From an uncultured Eubacteriales bacterium (GTDB lineage Bacteria > Bacillota > Clostridia > Oscillospirales > Acutalibacteraceae), in the NCBI GenBank assembly GCA_934647945.1, contig CAKUFK010000016.1:1-61426 (forward strand): a stretch of DNA of 61,426 nucleotides. Direction: 5' to 3'. Below the pieces are notes generated by a model that ran no database searches, was not told where the DNA came from, and saw nothing but the letters and a program-made list of their open reading frames with translations. The position numbers and the translations under genes are program-made. Of this stretch, positions 1 through 8,777 are shown one piece after another (within the stretch, counting starts at the first letter, position 1; every line of letters starts with the position of its first letter).

Positions 1-450
1 GCCCTCCCTCAAATCGAGGCTCCGGAAAGGCATTTGACGGAGATCATTCCGTTTCCCAATCAAAACAACAATAACAACAAGAAGAAACAAGAAGGCCCAG
101 CTCCCCTTATTCCTCCTATCACAGCGCCTAGACCTAAAGAGGAAAAACGTCCAAAATATCCTGACGAAATTTATGCGGCAAATGCGGCTTATCCAGGAGC
201 ATATGTATATTTACAAGAGCCACTAACACTTGAAAAAGCTTTTATGCGTATTGCCGCTGGCCTGGACGTATGGGTGCCCACACAATTATCAGCTAAAGCT
301 ATGGCAATGGGGATGGGCAGGAATCAATATACGGGGCCTGAGCAGAACGGCTATGATAATGCATGGCACTATCACCCAGGACGAGGCAGCACACGATCAT
401 ATTCTCACATTTTTTATGGTGATACGAATGTCTACTGGATCAATTTTTAA
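1..450 (+). CDS. RHS protein C-terminal toxin tip (5' end outside window)
   Basis: This is the last 149 residues of an RHS-family polymorphic toxin whose body lies to the left of the window. Reading is open from base 1. The first ~46 residues are an Asn/Lys/Pro-rich linker that is nearly identical in DNA to positions 3321-3459 of a later cassette; the remainder is the variable toxin domain. That domain ends with an NG-D-AWHYHP-GR then HIFYG pattern, also found in degenerate form in the tips ending at 2056 and 3752, so histidines are probably functional. I cannot name the toxin family; a nuclease is a guess. The likely immunity gene starts 15 bases downstream. Confidence 0.75.
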   Translation, partial: ALPQIEAPERHLTEIIPFPNQNNNNNKKKQEGPAPLIPPITAPRPKEEKRPKYPDEIYAANAAYPGAYVYLQEPLTLEKAFMRIAAGLDVWVPTQLSAKAMAMGMGRNQYTGPEQNGYDNAWHYHPGRGSTRSYSHIFYGDTNVYWINF

Positions 451-464
451 AATTGAGGTGTAAA

Positions 465-974
465 ATGAGCAAAAGGATAGGTCTTATTACATCTAGGATG
501 TTACAGCCTGATGAAGTTAATAAGATAAAAGATACATATGATTTACATTCTGTACTACCTTGTACTTTTGACAGCCTCTATACCCATTATAAGCAACTAT
601 ATTCATATTGGATTAAGGAAAATGAGGACGATGATGCGACTGGAATAGGAGCAGCTTTCCTATATGATGCTCAGCGTTTTGAACTGAGACAAAATACTAA
701 TCCACATAAGAAAGAGCTATGCCATCGGATTATGAATTATATACAGATGAGTATAGAAAAATGGGAAAACATTATCAGATATCTATTAAATAATGGCTCA
801 GATTATGTAGGGGTATTTATAACTTCGGATGAGGAATATGATAGCGCCTCTCGATCACTAACTCGGGCTATTAACAATCAAGTCAGTTATCTCACAAAAG
901 AAGATCTTACCTCAACAAGAATTATGTTTATGCAATATGGTATCATCTATTTTTTTGAAGATCAATTCTCATAG
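465..974 (+). CDS. Probable immunity protein for first RHS toxin tip
   Basis: A 169-residue, probably cytoplasmic acidic protein placed directly after the toxin tip, the usual position of an immunity gene. I chose ATG 465 because GAGGTG sits just upstream (455-460). No named domain is recognised. Its middle (IG...R-F...P...W..IIRYLL...G-F-T) resembles the immunity protein at 3759-4253, which fits the resemblance between the two toxin tips. The gene is AT-rich compared with the RHS core next to it, typical of the exchangeable part of these cassettes. Function is inferred from position only. Confidence 0.6.
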   Translation: MSKRIGLITSRMLQPDEVNKIKDTYDLHSVLPCTFDSLYTHYKQLYSYWIKENEDDDATGIGAAFLYDAQRFELRQNTNPHKKELCHRIMNYIQMSIEKWENIIRYLLNNGSDYVGVFITSDEEYDSASRSLTRAINNQVSYLTKEDLTSTRIMFMQYGIIYFFEDQFS

Positions 975-1000
975 TAACTACCATAGACAGAATTACTCTA

Positions 1001-2056
1001 GAGACGCGGATCGGGAAAACGGTAAACGGGCGGACTAAGAACTACCTGTGGGACGGCGGGAAGCTGCTGAGCCAGACGTTGGGAAGCGACACGCAGGTGT
1101 TCCTGTACCATGGAGACAGCCGAGTGGCGCTGGAGTTCATGGGGCAGTTGTACTACTACGTATACAACCTGCAAGGGGACGTAGTGGGCCTGGTGGACAA
1201 GACCGGGACGACGATGGTAACGTACAAGTACGATGTATGGGGAAAGCCGGAGAGCACGACGGGGCCGATGGCAACGACGCTGGGAGTCGCCAACCCGTTC
1301 CGCTACCGGGGATACTACTACGATACCGAATCTGGGTTCTATTACCTCCAGAGCCGGTACTATGACCCCGAGGTCGGACGCTTCCTGAACGCGGATGCGT
1401 ACTTGAATTCAGGGCACATGCTCGGCACGAACGCCTATGTATATTGCTATAACAATCCGGTAATGTATGCGGATTATACCGGATGTATTCCGGAGTGGCT
1501 GTATGCAGTTGCGGCTGCTGCGGCCGCTGCGGATGGGCCCTTACCCTTTGGAGACCTTCTTCTGGTGGGCGTTTGTGTGGCTGGAGCAGTTTCCGCTTTA
1601 TCCGCCCTCCCTCAAATCGAGGTTCCGGAAAGGCATTTGACGGAGATCATTCCGTTTCCGATACAACCCAAAAAGGATAAAAATGAAAACAAGAAAAAGG
1701 AGCCATTTGTCCCCTCGGTTCCCGCTCCCAAAACAAATCCAGATGAGGATAATAAAAAAGGTTATACGGTTTGGTTTGCGAATTACAACAGTAAAACAAA
1801 AAGAGTGGAGAGAGGTCCTGGGGTCTTTTTTGAAAAGGCGGTGACATATCTTTTAGCCGGCCAAGATCAAAGCTTTATGTGCATTGATTTTGAAACTGCT
1901 ACTGCATTAACCAATATCTGGTCCAAAACCAGAGTATACGAAATTGATAAAGGAAAAGAAGGTGTACCAGGTTATTACTACCATTATCATTTGAATAATC
2001 ATCATGGAAATCCGCATATTTGGCATTATGGAAATGAATTACTATATCCATATTAA
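1001..2056 (+). pseudogene. Orphan RHS core fragment with toxin tip (cassette B)
   Basis: An in-frame RHS core segment starts abruptly at ETRIGKTVNGR with no convincing start codon or ribosome site, so it is an orphan tip and not an expressed gene as it stands. It carries the RHS-associated core (DVVGLVDKTG, RYRGYYYDTESGFYYLQSRYYDPEVGRFLNAD split over ~1190-1400), an Ala-rich hydrophobic stretch at ~1505-1600, a Pro/Lys linker and a ~100-residue toxin domain with a YYYHYH...HIWHYG motif. Bases 1016-1659 are almost identical to 2733-3376. Such silent tips can recombine through the shared core into a full-length rhs gene; that use is inferred from known rhs biology. Confidence 0.7.
1016..1659 (+). 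repeat. RHS core direct repeat, copy 1
   Basis: This 644-bp stretch recurs at 2733-3376 with only scattered single-base differences (for example CTACCTGTGGG against CTATCTGTGGG). It covers the RHS core, the Ala-rich segment and the start of the pre-toxin linker. Identity stops exactly where the toxin domain begins to differ. Confidence 0.9.
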
Positions 2057-2073
2057 TGGGGGTTTGAATTACA

Positions 2074-2688
2074 GTGTTATTAAATAAGAATATATCTAAT
2101 ACGACTTATGTTAAATTTATACAATATGCATTAAATACATCAGATGCTTTTATGCTAGTAGTAAAGTATTGCGATGCGATTATCTTAGATGCTCGCGAAA
2201 TGTTAGATAATATTAGCAAGATCAATATTGATATTGCTAATAATCCGGAAGTAATCAAGAGATATAGAGAAAGAGAGAATGATAGTAAAAAAAATTTAAG
2301 ATTATTTAAACATTGCTGCCAGCCTTTTTTACGGGAGTTAGAGCCATATTTGTTAAAGAAACGGCATAATCCAGATTGGCCTAGTACCAGAGCAATAGCA
2401 AGAAAAATTGATGATTATGATATTAACATTTATTCTTTTACTAAAGAGACTAAAACTTTATTGTTGTCCCCTAATAGTTACCTCAATTTTAGATATCCGT
2501 ACTATCCTGAAGACCTTAGTATATTTAGAAAAGGGAGATGTTGGGCTTATTCGAGCAGTCACGAAGAATATATTGAAATATTCCCATCTAGTATATCTGA
2601 ATATGATATGCTAGTAGATATGGGTATTGATTTTGCTGAACCATATACTCCAACTCCAACAGATGAACTATATTTTGAGCAATATTAA
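2074..2688 (+). CDS. Probable immunity protein for cassette B toxin
   Basis: A 204-residue protein starting at GTG 2074, 17 bases after the toxin tip ends, with GGGGGTTTG as a possible ribosome site. It is predicted to be mostly helical in its first half (repeated charged heptad-like segments) and has no signal peptide or membrane segment. I see no named domain. It is unrelated to the immunity proteins at 465 and 3759, just as its toxin tip is the most divergent of the three. The immunity role is inferred from position after a toxin tip. The gene is strongly AT-rich (~33% GC by eye). Confidence 0.55.
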   Translation: MLLNKNISNTTYVKFIQYALNTSDAFMLVVKYCDAIILDAREMLDNISKINIDIANNPEVIKRYRERENDSKKNLRLFKHCCQPFLRELEPYLLKKRHNPDWPSTRAIARKIDDYDINIYSFTKETKTLLLSPNSYLNFRYPYYPEDLSIFRKGRCWAYSSSHEEYIEIFPSSISEYDMLVDMGIDFAEPYTPTPTDELYFEQY

Positions 2689-2699
2689 GAAGATTGAGA

Positions 2700-2730
2700 G
2701 ATGGATACAGGTATTTCGCCTGTATCCATC
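2700..2730 (+). terminator. 12-bp hairpin between cassette B immunity gene and cassette C
   Basis: A perfect 12-bp stem (2700-2711 with 2719-2730) and a 7-base loop lie 12 bases after the immunity stop codon. It is followed by TTAAAAC rather than a long T run, so it may terminate weakly or mark the recombination border. The next RHS core repeat begins two bases later. Confidence 0.6.
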
Positions 2731-2732
2731 TT

Positions 2733-3376
2733 AAAACGGTAAACGGGCGGACTAAGAACTATCTGTGGGACGGCGGGAAGCTGCTGAGCCAGACGTCAGG
2801 AAGCGACACGCAGGTGTTCCTGTACCATGGAGACAGCCGAGTGGCGCTGGAGTTCATGGGGCAGTTGTACTACTACGTATACAACCTGCAAGGGGACGTA
2901 GTGGGCCTGGTGGACAAGACCGGGACGACGATGGTAACGTACAAGTACGATGTATGGGGAAAGCCGGAGAGCACGACGGGGCCGATGGCAACGACGCTGG
3001 GAGTCGCCAACCCGTTCCGCTACCGGGGATACTACTACGATACCGAATCCGGGTTCTATTATCTCCAGAGCCGGTACTATGACCCCGAGGTCGGACGTTT
3101 CCTGAACGCGGATGCGTACTTGAATTCGGGGCACATGCTCGGCACGAACGCCTATGTATATTGCTATAACAATCCGGTAATGTATGCGGATTATACCGGA
3201 TGTATTCCGGAGTGGCTGTATGCAGTTGCGGCTGCTGCGGCCGCTGCGGATGGGCCCTTACCCTTTGGAGACCTTCTTCTGGTGGGCGTTTGTGTGGCTG
3301 GAGCAGTTTCCGCTTTATCCGCCCTCCCTCAAATCGAGGCTCCGGAAAGGCATTTGACGGAGATCATTCCGTTTCC
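2733..3376 (+). repeat. RHS core direct repeat, copy 2
   Basis: Second copy of the 644-bp repeat described at 1016-1659. A shorter third copy (295 bp, matching 2820-3114) is at 4261-4555. Confidence 0.9.
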
Positions 3377-3752
3377 CAATCAAAACAACAATAACAATAA
3401 GAAGAAACAAGAAGGTCCAGCTCCCCTTATTCCTCCTATCACAGCGCCTAGACCTAAAGAGAAAGATTCAAGGCTAGAGGACGCGCTTTTCTATTCTGCA
3501 ATGTGTTTATACCCTGGGGCTGCAGTATTAACACATGATTGTTTTGGAACAGAGGAAGCAAGATATCGTATCTTGAATGGAGAGGATATCTGGGCTCCAA
3601 ATGAAGAAATAGCTACTTTTTTAGCTATTTATATATCAGGAGGATTTACCTCGGCAGAAAATCATAACGGTAAGGATGCTTGGCATGTACATTTAAAAGG
3701 ACGTTACGGAAATCATATCTTTTTCGGAGACTATATGATTGATTGGTGGTGA
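2733..3752 (+). pseudogene. Orphan RHS core fragment with toxin tip (cassette C)
   Basis: RHS core homology begins at KTVNGRTKNYLWDGG directly after a hairpin, with no good start site, so this is another silent tip. It has the same core and Ala-rich segment as cassette B, then the NQNNNNN-type linker shared with the tip at the left edge, and a ~95-residue toxin domain ending NGKDAWHVHLKGR...HIFFGD. The toxin domain is clearly related to the left-edge tip (DxWxP, NGxDAWHxH, HIFxGD) but diverged. An immunity gene follows after 6 bases. A TTG at 2694 could extend the frame through the hairpin, which I consider unlikely. Confidence 0.7.
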
Positions 3753-3758
3753 ATCGTT

Positions 3759-4253
3759 ATGTGCCAAAATTACTTGTTATTTGATGAGATTTATGGAACT
3801 AGAGTACAAAATGTATATGTTAATGACCAATATTTTACCTTTACTCCTGTGGAGAAGCCCCTCCATCCATCTAGGCTTCTGGAAGAAAAATTTTGGATAC
3901 ATGTTGAGTCTGGCTTTCCTTTGTCAGGCATTGGCATGAAGGATATGATGGAAAGACGAACCTTCAATTGGTCCCGCCAGAAGGATCCGTACTATAACGA
4001 TATTATGGGACAAATACTAGAGGATCAGAAACGAATGATCTCCTATGATTTAGAACAATGGTACGGCCTAATACGAGAACTGCTTTTGGATTATGCTATA
4101 CCATTCCTGGGCATTTTTCATACGGGATGGTCCGATAATGTTCAGATTGATGAACCGATATTCGGCCCTTTGATTTATTGTATCCAAGATTTTGACAAAG
4201 AAAAGCTGTACACAATGCCTCCTTCATCTGTTATGTATATACAAACCGAATGA
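3759..4253 (+). CDS. Probable immunity protein for cassette C toxin
   Basis: A 164-residue protein starting at ATG 3759, six bases after the toxin tip. It lacks a signal peptide. The stretch IGMKDMMERRTFNW...P...IMGQIL...W.GLIRELL....LGIFHT aligns by eye with the immunity protein at 465-974, suggesting that both toxin and antidote of cassettes A and C descend from one pair. No ribosome site stronger than GAATCG is visible, hinting at translational coupling to the tip. Role inferred from context. Confidence 0.55.
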   Translation: MCQNYLLFDEIYGTRVQNVYVNDQYFTFTPVEKPLHPSRLLEEKFWIHVESGFPLSGIGMKDMMERRTFNWSRQKDPYYNDIMGQILEDQKRMISYDLEQWYGLIRELLLDYAIPFLGIFHTGWSDNVQIDEPIFGPLIYCIQDFDKEKLYTMPPSSVMYIQTE

Positions 4254-4260
4254 CTGGCAC

Positions 4261-4555
4261 CTGTACCATGGAGACAGCCGAGTGGCGCTGGAGTTCATGG
4301 GGCAGTTGTACTACTACGTATACAACCTGCAAGGGGACGTAGTGGGCCTGGTGGACAAGACCGGGACGACGATGGTAACGTACAAGTACGATGTATGGGG
4401 AAAGCCGGAGAGCACGACGGGGCCGATGGCAACGACGCTGGGAGTCGCCAACCCGTTCCGCTACCGGGGATACTACTACGATACCGAATCTGGGTTCTAT
4501 TATCTCCAGAGCCGGTACTATGACCCCGAGGTCGGACGTTTTCTGAACGCGGATG
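4261..4555 (+). repeat. RHS core direct repeat, truncated copy 3
   Basis: 295 bp nearly identical to 2820-3114 and 1103-1397. The 5' border is further into the core than in copies 1 and 2, and the 3' border coincides with the codons for LNAD, after which the tips diverge. Confidence 0.9.
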
Positions 4556-5208
4556 GGATTCTTGGGGCGAACCAGGACATACTGTCCTACAACCTGTATG
4601 CCTATTGCTCCAACAATCCCGTCAATCTGAGCGACCCGACGGGAGAAATAGCAGTTGCTACGGCTGCATTTATTTGTCTGACTGCTGCGGTGATTTTACA
4701 AGGATTTACACCGGAAAACAAGGAACGGGCAGACAACTTCATGAATTAGCCCAATTTGTATAACACAGCGAACTGGTTGACGCTGGGAGCGGTAGATACG
4801 GTCAAAGGCGCCATACGGCCCGAGGAACCTCTCTCGCTGCAACATTGGGCCGATTCTGCACAGACCGCGTTGATGCTGCTACCTGCTGCCTCTAAAGGGG
4901 TCTCTCTTTTGGATTCGTGGAGATATTCTAGCGGTTCTTTGTTTAAATCTTCTCGAATAAATCCATTAGCTATAAAAACGCCCCCATTATCTTATCCAGG
5001 CAATAATCCGACAGTTGGGCCAAAAGGATTTGAATGGAGAGGTTCAGGAGGCCCCTTGTCTGGAAAAGGTAGTTGGTATAACCCAAAACTGGACATCTCT
5101 TTACACGCGGACTTAAATCATGGCCCCCCAATTGGCCCTCATTGGGATATAGCTTCACCTAATGGAAAATATCGGATATTTCCGGACGGAACGATTAAAC
5201 CTAAGTAA
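4261..5208 (+). pseudogene. Orphan RHS tip with type-37-like toxin domain, interrupted by TAG
   Basis: Homology to the RHS core starts abruptly at LYHGDSRVALEF seven bases after the previous stop codon, runs to 4555, then switches to a different tip (DGILGANQDILSYNLYAYC). An in-frame amber codon at 4747-4749 breaks the pre-toxin region between ADNFMN and PNLYNTANWLTLG; both sides stay in the same frame and together match a common layout of such proteins. The C-terminal ~65 residues (GFEWRG...GKGSWYNP...LHADLNH..P.GPHWD...YRIFPDG) look like the polymorphic toxin type 37 domain, a predicted RNase; this assignment is from memory of the motif. No start codon with a ribosome site precedes it. Confidence 0.7.
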
Positions 5209-5221
5209 AGGAGCGATAGCC

Positions 5222-5470
5222 TTGAGTGATTGGAGATTAACAAACCAACTCCACTTTCTTTATGAAAAGTCCATAGTCAAAAAATCTTATGTTGCACCCT
5301 CTCCGGAATGGGATCATGACCATTGCGCATTTTGTTGGAGTAAGTTCACAGAAGATGGCGTCAACGATCTGCATGAAGGCTACTATGTGCCGGAAACTAA
5401 GGATTGGATCTGTGATAATTGTTTTAATGACTTTCAAGAAATGTTTAAGTGGAGAATAGTAAAAGAGTAA
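5222..5470 (+). CDS. Small Cys-containing immunity protein after type-37-like tip
   Basis: An 82-residue protein starting at TTG 5222, with AAAGGAG (5205-5211) overlapping the toxin stop codon at ideal spacing. It contains a HDHCAFCW motif near residue 35 and a CDNC motif near residue 65, giving a C-x2-C / C-x2-C pair likely to bind zinc. Proteins of this form often sit beside RHS toxins in Firmicutes, which supports an immunity role. It remains intact although the toxin reading frame before it is broken by a stop codon, as expected if immunity is kept against sibling cells. Confidence 0.65.
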   Translation: MSDWRLTNQLHFLYEKSIVKKSYVAPSPEWDHDHCAFCWSKFTEDGVNDLHEGYYVPETKDWICDNCFNDFQEMFKWRIVKE

Positions 5471-5531
5471 ATCTAGGATCGTTGACCCTGTCAATTGACG
5501 GTTGCTACTCCGCGTATGAATATAAGAATAC

Positions 5532-5828
5532 GTGGGAGGTGCCATAGATTTGGCACCTCCCGCTTGGCTATCAAAAGCCTTAAAGCTTAACCTGACATGG
5601 GAAGCAGGGAGGAGGCTGTCGACTTTACAAAAAGGGGAAACGAGTGTAAGCTATACATATAACGCGGAAGGGACGCGGATCGGGAAAACGGTAAACGGGC
5701 GGAGTATGAGCCAGGGCTCAGTTTGTTTGGAGCTTATATCACTAAAGAGACGATTATCCGGTTTCTATTTACGGAAACAGGCTGAAAGAACCAAATCGCG
5801 TCGGGATGTCAACCGCGACATACCATAA
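5532..5828 (+). pseudogene. RHS core fragment (terminal relic of the array)
   Basis: Residues encoded by 5586-5702 (LNLTWEAGRRL, then SYTYNAEGTRIGKTVNGR) are a typical RHS repeat segment, the part that should lie immediately upstream of cassettes B and C. Bases 5672-5703 match 1003-1034. After NGR the reading frame leaves RHS homology. There is no toxin or immunity gene after it, so this is probably the far edge of the array left by recombination. Confidence 0.65.
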
Positions 5829-5829
5829 A

Positions 5830-5861
5830 GCCGGCCCCCTGCTCACAGGCAGGGGGCCGGC
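5830..5861. terminator. Bidirectional terminator closing RHS array and sigma operon
   Basis: A perfect 12-bp GC-rich stem (5830-5841 with 5850-5861) and an 8-base loop, between the RHS relic and the convergent anti-sigma-like gene. On the minus strand it is followed by TTTATGG. Confidence 0.8.
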
Positions 5862-5865
5862 TGGT

Positions 5866-8061
5866 CTATTTGATTTCTTGCGGTAGAGAAGCGATGAAAT
5901 AACCCCCATTTTCATCTTGCCGCATTTGGATGGAGAAGCGCCGGTTTTTGGCGTAGCGGAAGTCGGGCGCCGCATAGATGACATCCAGAACCCCATCGGT
6001 ATCGGTGCGGGCTACGGACAATACGTGGCCGCGGCACCAATCGCTCTGATATACGTCGAGCAGGGGGCGGGTGACGGTGTTGCCGTCCACGCTTGTCAGA
6101 TAGCCTCCGGCTTCCAGTTCTCCGATGACCTCCGCGGTCATGCTCGCCATGAGATCCTGATACCGTACAGCCATCCCGTCGTCATTTCCTTCCGGTGTAC
6201 AGAATCCGGCCATCCCATAGATCGCCTTGTCTATAGCCAGTAAGACTCGAGGATCCCCCTCTTCAAGGGTTCCGACTGAGTCGGAAGGCTGCACGTCAAC
6301 AAATTCCCTTGCTTTTTCCAGCAGAGACGGGAGTTTGGATCCCGCCAGCCCGATATGTTCATGGCCCAGAAACCGAGGCTGCCCCGTTTCCATATCCACA
6401 GACAGGCGGGAAATGGAGGTATGTTCGCTGGAGAAGGGGAAGGTTTCGAGCAGGTACCGCTGGACGGCGGCGAATCCATATGGTTTATAATACTGGGAAT
6501 AGGCATCTTCCCATCCGTCAGCGCTGAGAAGGGTGTAGTGGACGACGTGGCCTTCGGTTTCCACTCCGGCGATCAGATAGACGGTCGGCTCGATCCCGGT
6601 CGGCGCGGTGACGAGATAGGCCCGGTCGGTTTCCGCATCGTATAGGATCTGTGTCTCATTTGGCCCTTCTGTGAAGACGGTGGGCAGCTCCTCCCGGGCA
6701 TAGCGCAGTCCCACGAAATAGTGGGATGCCATCCGGTTGAGGGAGTCGAAGGGGAGGGAGGCGACGGATATATCCCAATAGACAGGGATTTGTAAGCGTT
6801 CAAAAATCGCGGGATTCATATCCGCGCTTTCCCACTCGAAACCCCATTCCGGTCCGACAAGAGGTACCCGGCTGTTGAAGGCGCCGGACAGAATGCTCCA
6901 AAAACTGCCGACGGCCTGCTTATCCTGCGGATCGTCGAACTGCAGATCCAGTTTGCCGTTCAGGGCGTTCGCAGATAAGATCAGCATAACAGGTTCCGGA
7001 TCGTAGGAGCCTTTCCAGGTGACCTTGTCGAGAAGGGAGGGAGGGTCGGACGTGGGGTTGGTCCAGACCGGCTCGGTGGTGGGTGCCGTGGTGGTGCCGG
7101 GCTGGCTCTGGACGGAGGGGGAGGATGCCGTGACGGAGTCGGCCTCCCGGCAGGAGAGCAGATAGAGGGTTCCATTCTCGGAACCGAAGGTATAGGTGGC
7201 CTGTTTGACGGGTTTCTCCGTCCGGCTCCGGCTCTTGAGCTGGGCCTGGAGCCGGTTATACCCGGAGAGATCGGTGGGATAGGACAGGGAGCCATTCTCC
7301 TCCGTAAAAGCTGCTGTCTGGACAACGACATTGGTTCCGACGGTTTCCACTTTTTCCAGATAATAGAAGAGGGGGGCGGTCAGAGAGGCGGAAGGAAAAA
7401 AGTCGCTACTCCGCTTGGTAGCCCGGTAGTCGGCGGTCAGGCCGTCCGACAAGGGAGAATGGGGCTTCAGGATGAAGATGGACTCCGTGTTCCAAGATAG
7501 GAAGGATTCGATGTCGGCCTGCTCAGACAGCCGGACGGCATTCGGCCCAAACAGCCGGTTCAGCAGAGCCTGTGCCTCTTCGAGAGGGATGACGGCGGTG
7601 CCGGTTTCCCCCTCGACCACCTCTTCCTGGCCACTTGCCTCTGCCGGCTGAGTCGCAAACAGAGGCTCTCCCCTTTGCCGCAGGTAGACCTGATTGGCAT
7701 ATTGGAGCTGCTGTGCCGCGGTCATGGCGGCGGCGTCGAATGGCTCCACCTTCTTCGTATAGGTCATCTCCGCAAGACAGGAATAGATATAGAGGAGATC
7801 GACATCGGGAGGGACAAGCGGGGAGGAAAGAGCGGATCCGCCGTCCGGACCGGCGGGGATGGACGGCGAACGGAACAGGCTGCTCAGCAGGACAGCCGCC
7901 ACCGCGACAACGAGGACGGCCGCCGTGCCGGCGAGCGCCGCGAAACGGACGAACAAAGGCTGAGGCGGCCGGGAGGGGGCGTCCTGCAAGAAGGCCTCGG
8001 GATGATAGGGGACACGCTCGGCATTCCGGCGGCAGAGCTTTTGGAATGAGCGCCAAGTCAT
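5866..8061 (-). CDS. Large membrane-anchored protein, probable anti-sigma partner
   Basis: A 731-residue protein with a short cytoplasmic N-terminus (~38 residues), one strong transmembrane segment (FVRFAALAGTAAVLVVAVAAVLL) and a ~670-residue extracytoplasmic part. I chose ATG 8061, with AGGAAAGG upstream. It follows the ECF sigma gene with a 49-base gap, the standard place for a regulator that holds the sigma factor at the membrane, so an anti-sigma role is inferred. The N-terminus lacks an obvious zinc HxxxCxxC motif. The outer part contains a Ser/Thr/Pro-rich linker near residues 300-335 and no domain I recognise. Confidence 0.6.
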   Translation of the reverse strand: MTWRSFQKLCRRNAERVPYHPEAFLQDAPSRPPQPLFVRFAALAGTAAVLVVAVAAVLLSSLFRSPSIPAGPDGGSALSSPLVPPDVDLLYIYSCLAEMTYTKKVEPFDAAAMTAAQQLQYANQVYLRQRGEPLFATQPAEASGQEEVVEGETGTAVIPLEEAQALLNRLFGPNAVRLSEQADIESFLSWNTESIFILKPHSPLSDGLTADYRATKRSSDFFPSASLTAPLFYYLEKVETVGTNVVVQTAAFTEENGSLSYPTDLSGYNRLQAQLKSRSRTEKPVKQATYTFGSENGTLYLLSCREADSVTASSPSVQSQPGTTTAPTTEPVWTNPTSDPPSLLDKVTWKGSYDPEPVMLILSANALNGKLDLQFDDPQDKQAVGSFWSILSGAFNSRVPLVGPEWGFEWESADMNPAIFERLQIPVYWDISVASLPFDSLNRMASHYFVGLRYAREELPTVFTEGPNETQILYDAETDRAYLVTAPTGIEPTVYLIAGVETEGHVVHYTLLSADGWEDAYSQYYKPYGFAAVQRYLLETFPFSSEHTSISRLSVDMETGQPRFLGHEHIGLAGSKLPSLLEKAREFVDVQPSDSVGTLEEGDPRVLLAIDKAIYGMAGFCTPEGNDDGMAVRYQDLMASMTAEVIGELEAGGYLTSVDGNTVTRPLLDVYQSDWCRGHVLSVARTDTDGVLDVIYAAPDFRYAKNRRFSIQMRQDENGGYFIASLPQEIK

Positions 8062-8110
8062 GGTGGACACCAGCCTTTCCTGAGAAAACGAAAACAGTGT
8101 ATACGGGAAG

Positions 8111-8635
8111 TCAGGAGCGGGCCGGCTTTTTTTCCAAGCGGGCCGCATCGTCTAGCTCCTTTTTGAGGCGTTTACGTGCGTTGGCGTACCGCCAGCGCGC
8201 GGTCGAGGATGGGATGCCCATGGTGCGGGCGATCTCGGTCAGACGCAGGCCGCCCAGGACGTGAAGAACGACGATTTCCCGTTCTGGTTCGGGAAGGGGG
8301 GCGAGCAGACGGGCGACAAAGAGCTCCTCCTCCGGAAGACGGGAGGTTTCGTCTTCCGGCGAAGGCAGCTCACCGAGGTCCTCCAGAGGGGAGAGGCGGC
8401 GCTGGAGGCGGAGCAGGCCCAGGCTGGTATGCCGGGCGACCGTCATCAGCCAAGCCCCGGGATTGGTGATGGTTTCACCCTTGCGGAGGGATTCCCAAAG
8501 AGCGGCAAAGGTGTCCTGCATGCAGTCTGCGGCCGCGTCGGGCTGATGCAGCAGCCCTAAGGAAGTATAATATACCGCTTTATAATAGGCGTTGTACAGC
8601 CGCAGGAATTCCGCATGATTCCCGGTCTGCTCCAT
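8111..8635 (-). CDS. ECF RNA polymerase sigma factor
   Basis: A 174-residue sigma-70 family protein of the extracytoplasmic function class. Region 2 (FLRLYNAYYKAVYYTSLGLL...DAADCMQDTFAALWES, then NPGAWLMTVARH) and region 4 (LPEPEREIVVLHVLGGLRLTEIARTMGIPSSTARWRYANARKRLKKEL) are both clear. ATG 8635 is preceded by GGGGGAGG at six bases; longer upstream reading has no ribosome site. It is transcribed toward the membrane-anchored protein ending at 5866, making a sigma/anti-sigma pair, and lies downstream of the DUF4097 gene, from which a hairpin separates it. Confidence 0.9.
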   Translation of the reverse strand: MEQTGNHAEFLRLYNAYYKAVYYTSLGLLHQPDAAADCMQDTFAALWESLRKGETITNPGAWLMTVARHTSLGLLRLQRRLSPLEDLGELPSPEDETSRLPEEELFVARLLAPLPEPEREIVVLHVLGGLRLTEIARTMGIPSSTARWRYANARKRLKKELDDAARLEKKPARS

Positions 8636-8734
8636 AGGATACCTCCCCCGAAAGACGTACATCGGACGGCCGCCGATCCTCTTTCCGCCGGTCTTTCTGT
8701 TACAGAGACGCGGAACGGAACGAAAACGTTGGAA

Positions 8735-8768
8735 AAAATTCCGGCCCCCGTCAAAAAAGAGGGCCGGG
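8735..8768 (-). terminator. Terminator after DUF4097 gene
   Basis: On the minus strand CCGGCCC and GGGGCCGG (8741-8767) form a stem closed by a T-rich loop and followed by AATTTTTTCC. It lies between the DUF4097 stop and the sigma factor start, so the sigma/anti-sigma pair is probably transcribed separately or by read-through. Confidence 0.7.
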
Positions 8769-8777
8769 AACAGCAAA

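Noticed and set aside
1505..1600. Ala-rich stretch in RHS tips as a transmembrane toxin domain
   Set aside because: It is identical in cassettes with different toxins, so it belongs to the common pre-toxin part and not to the toxic activity.
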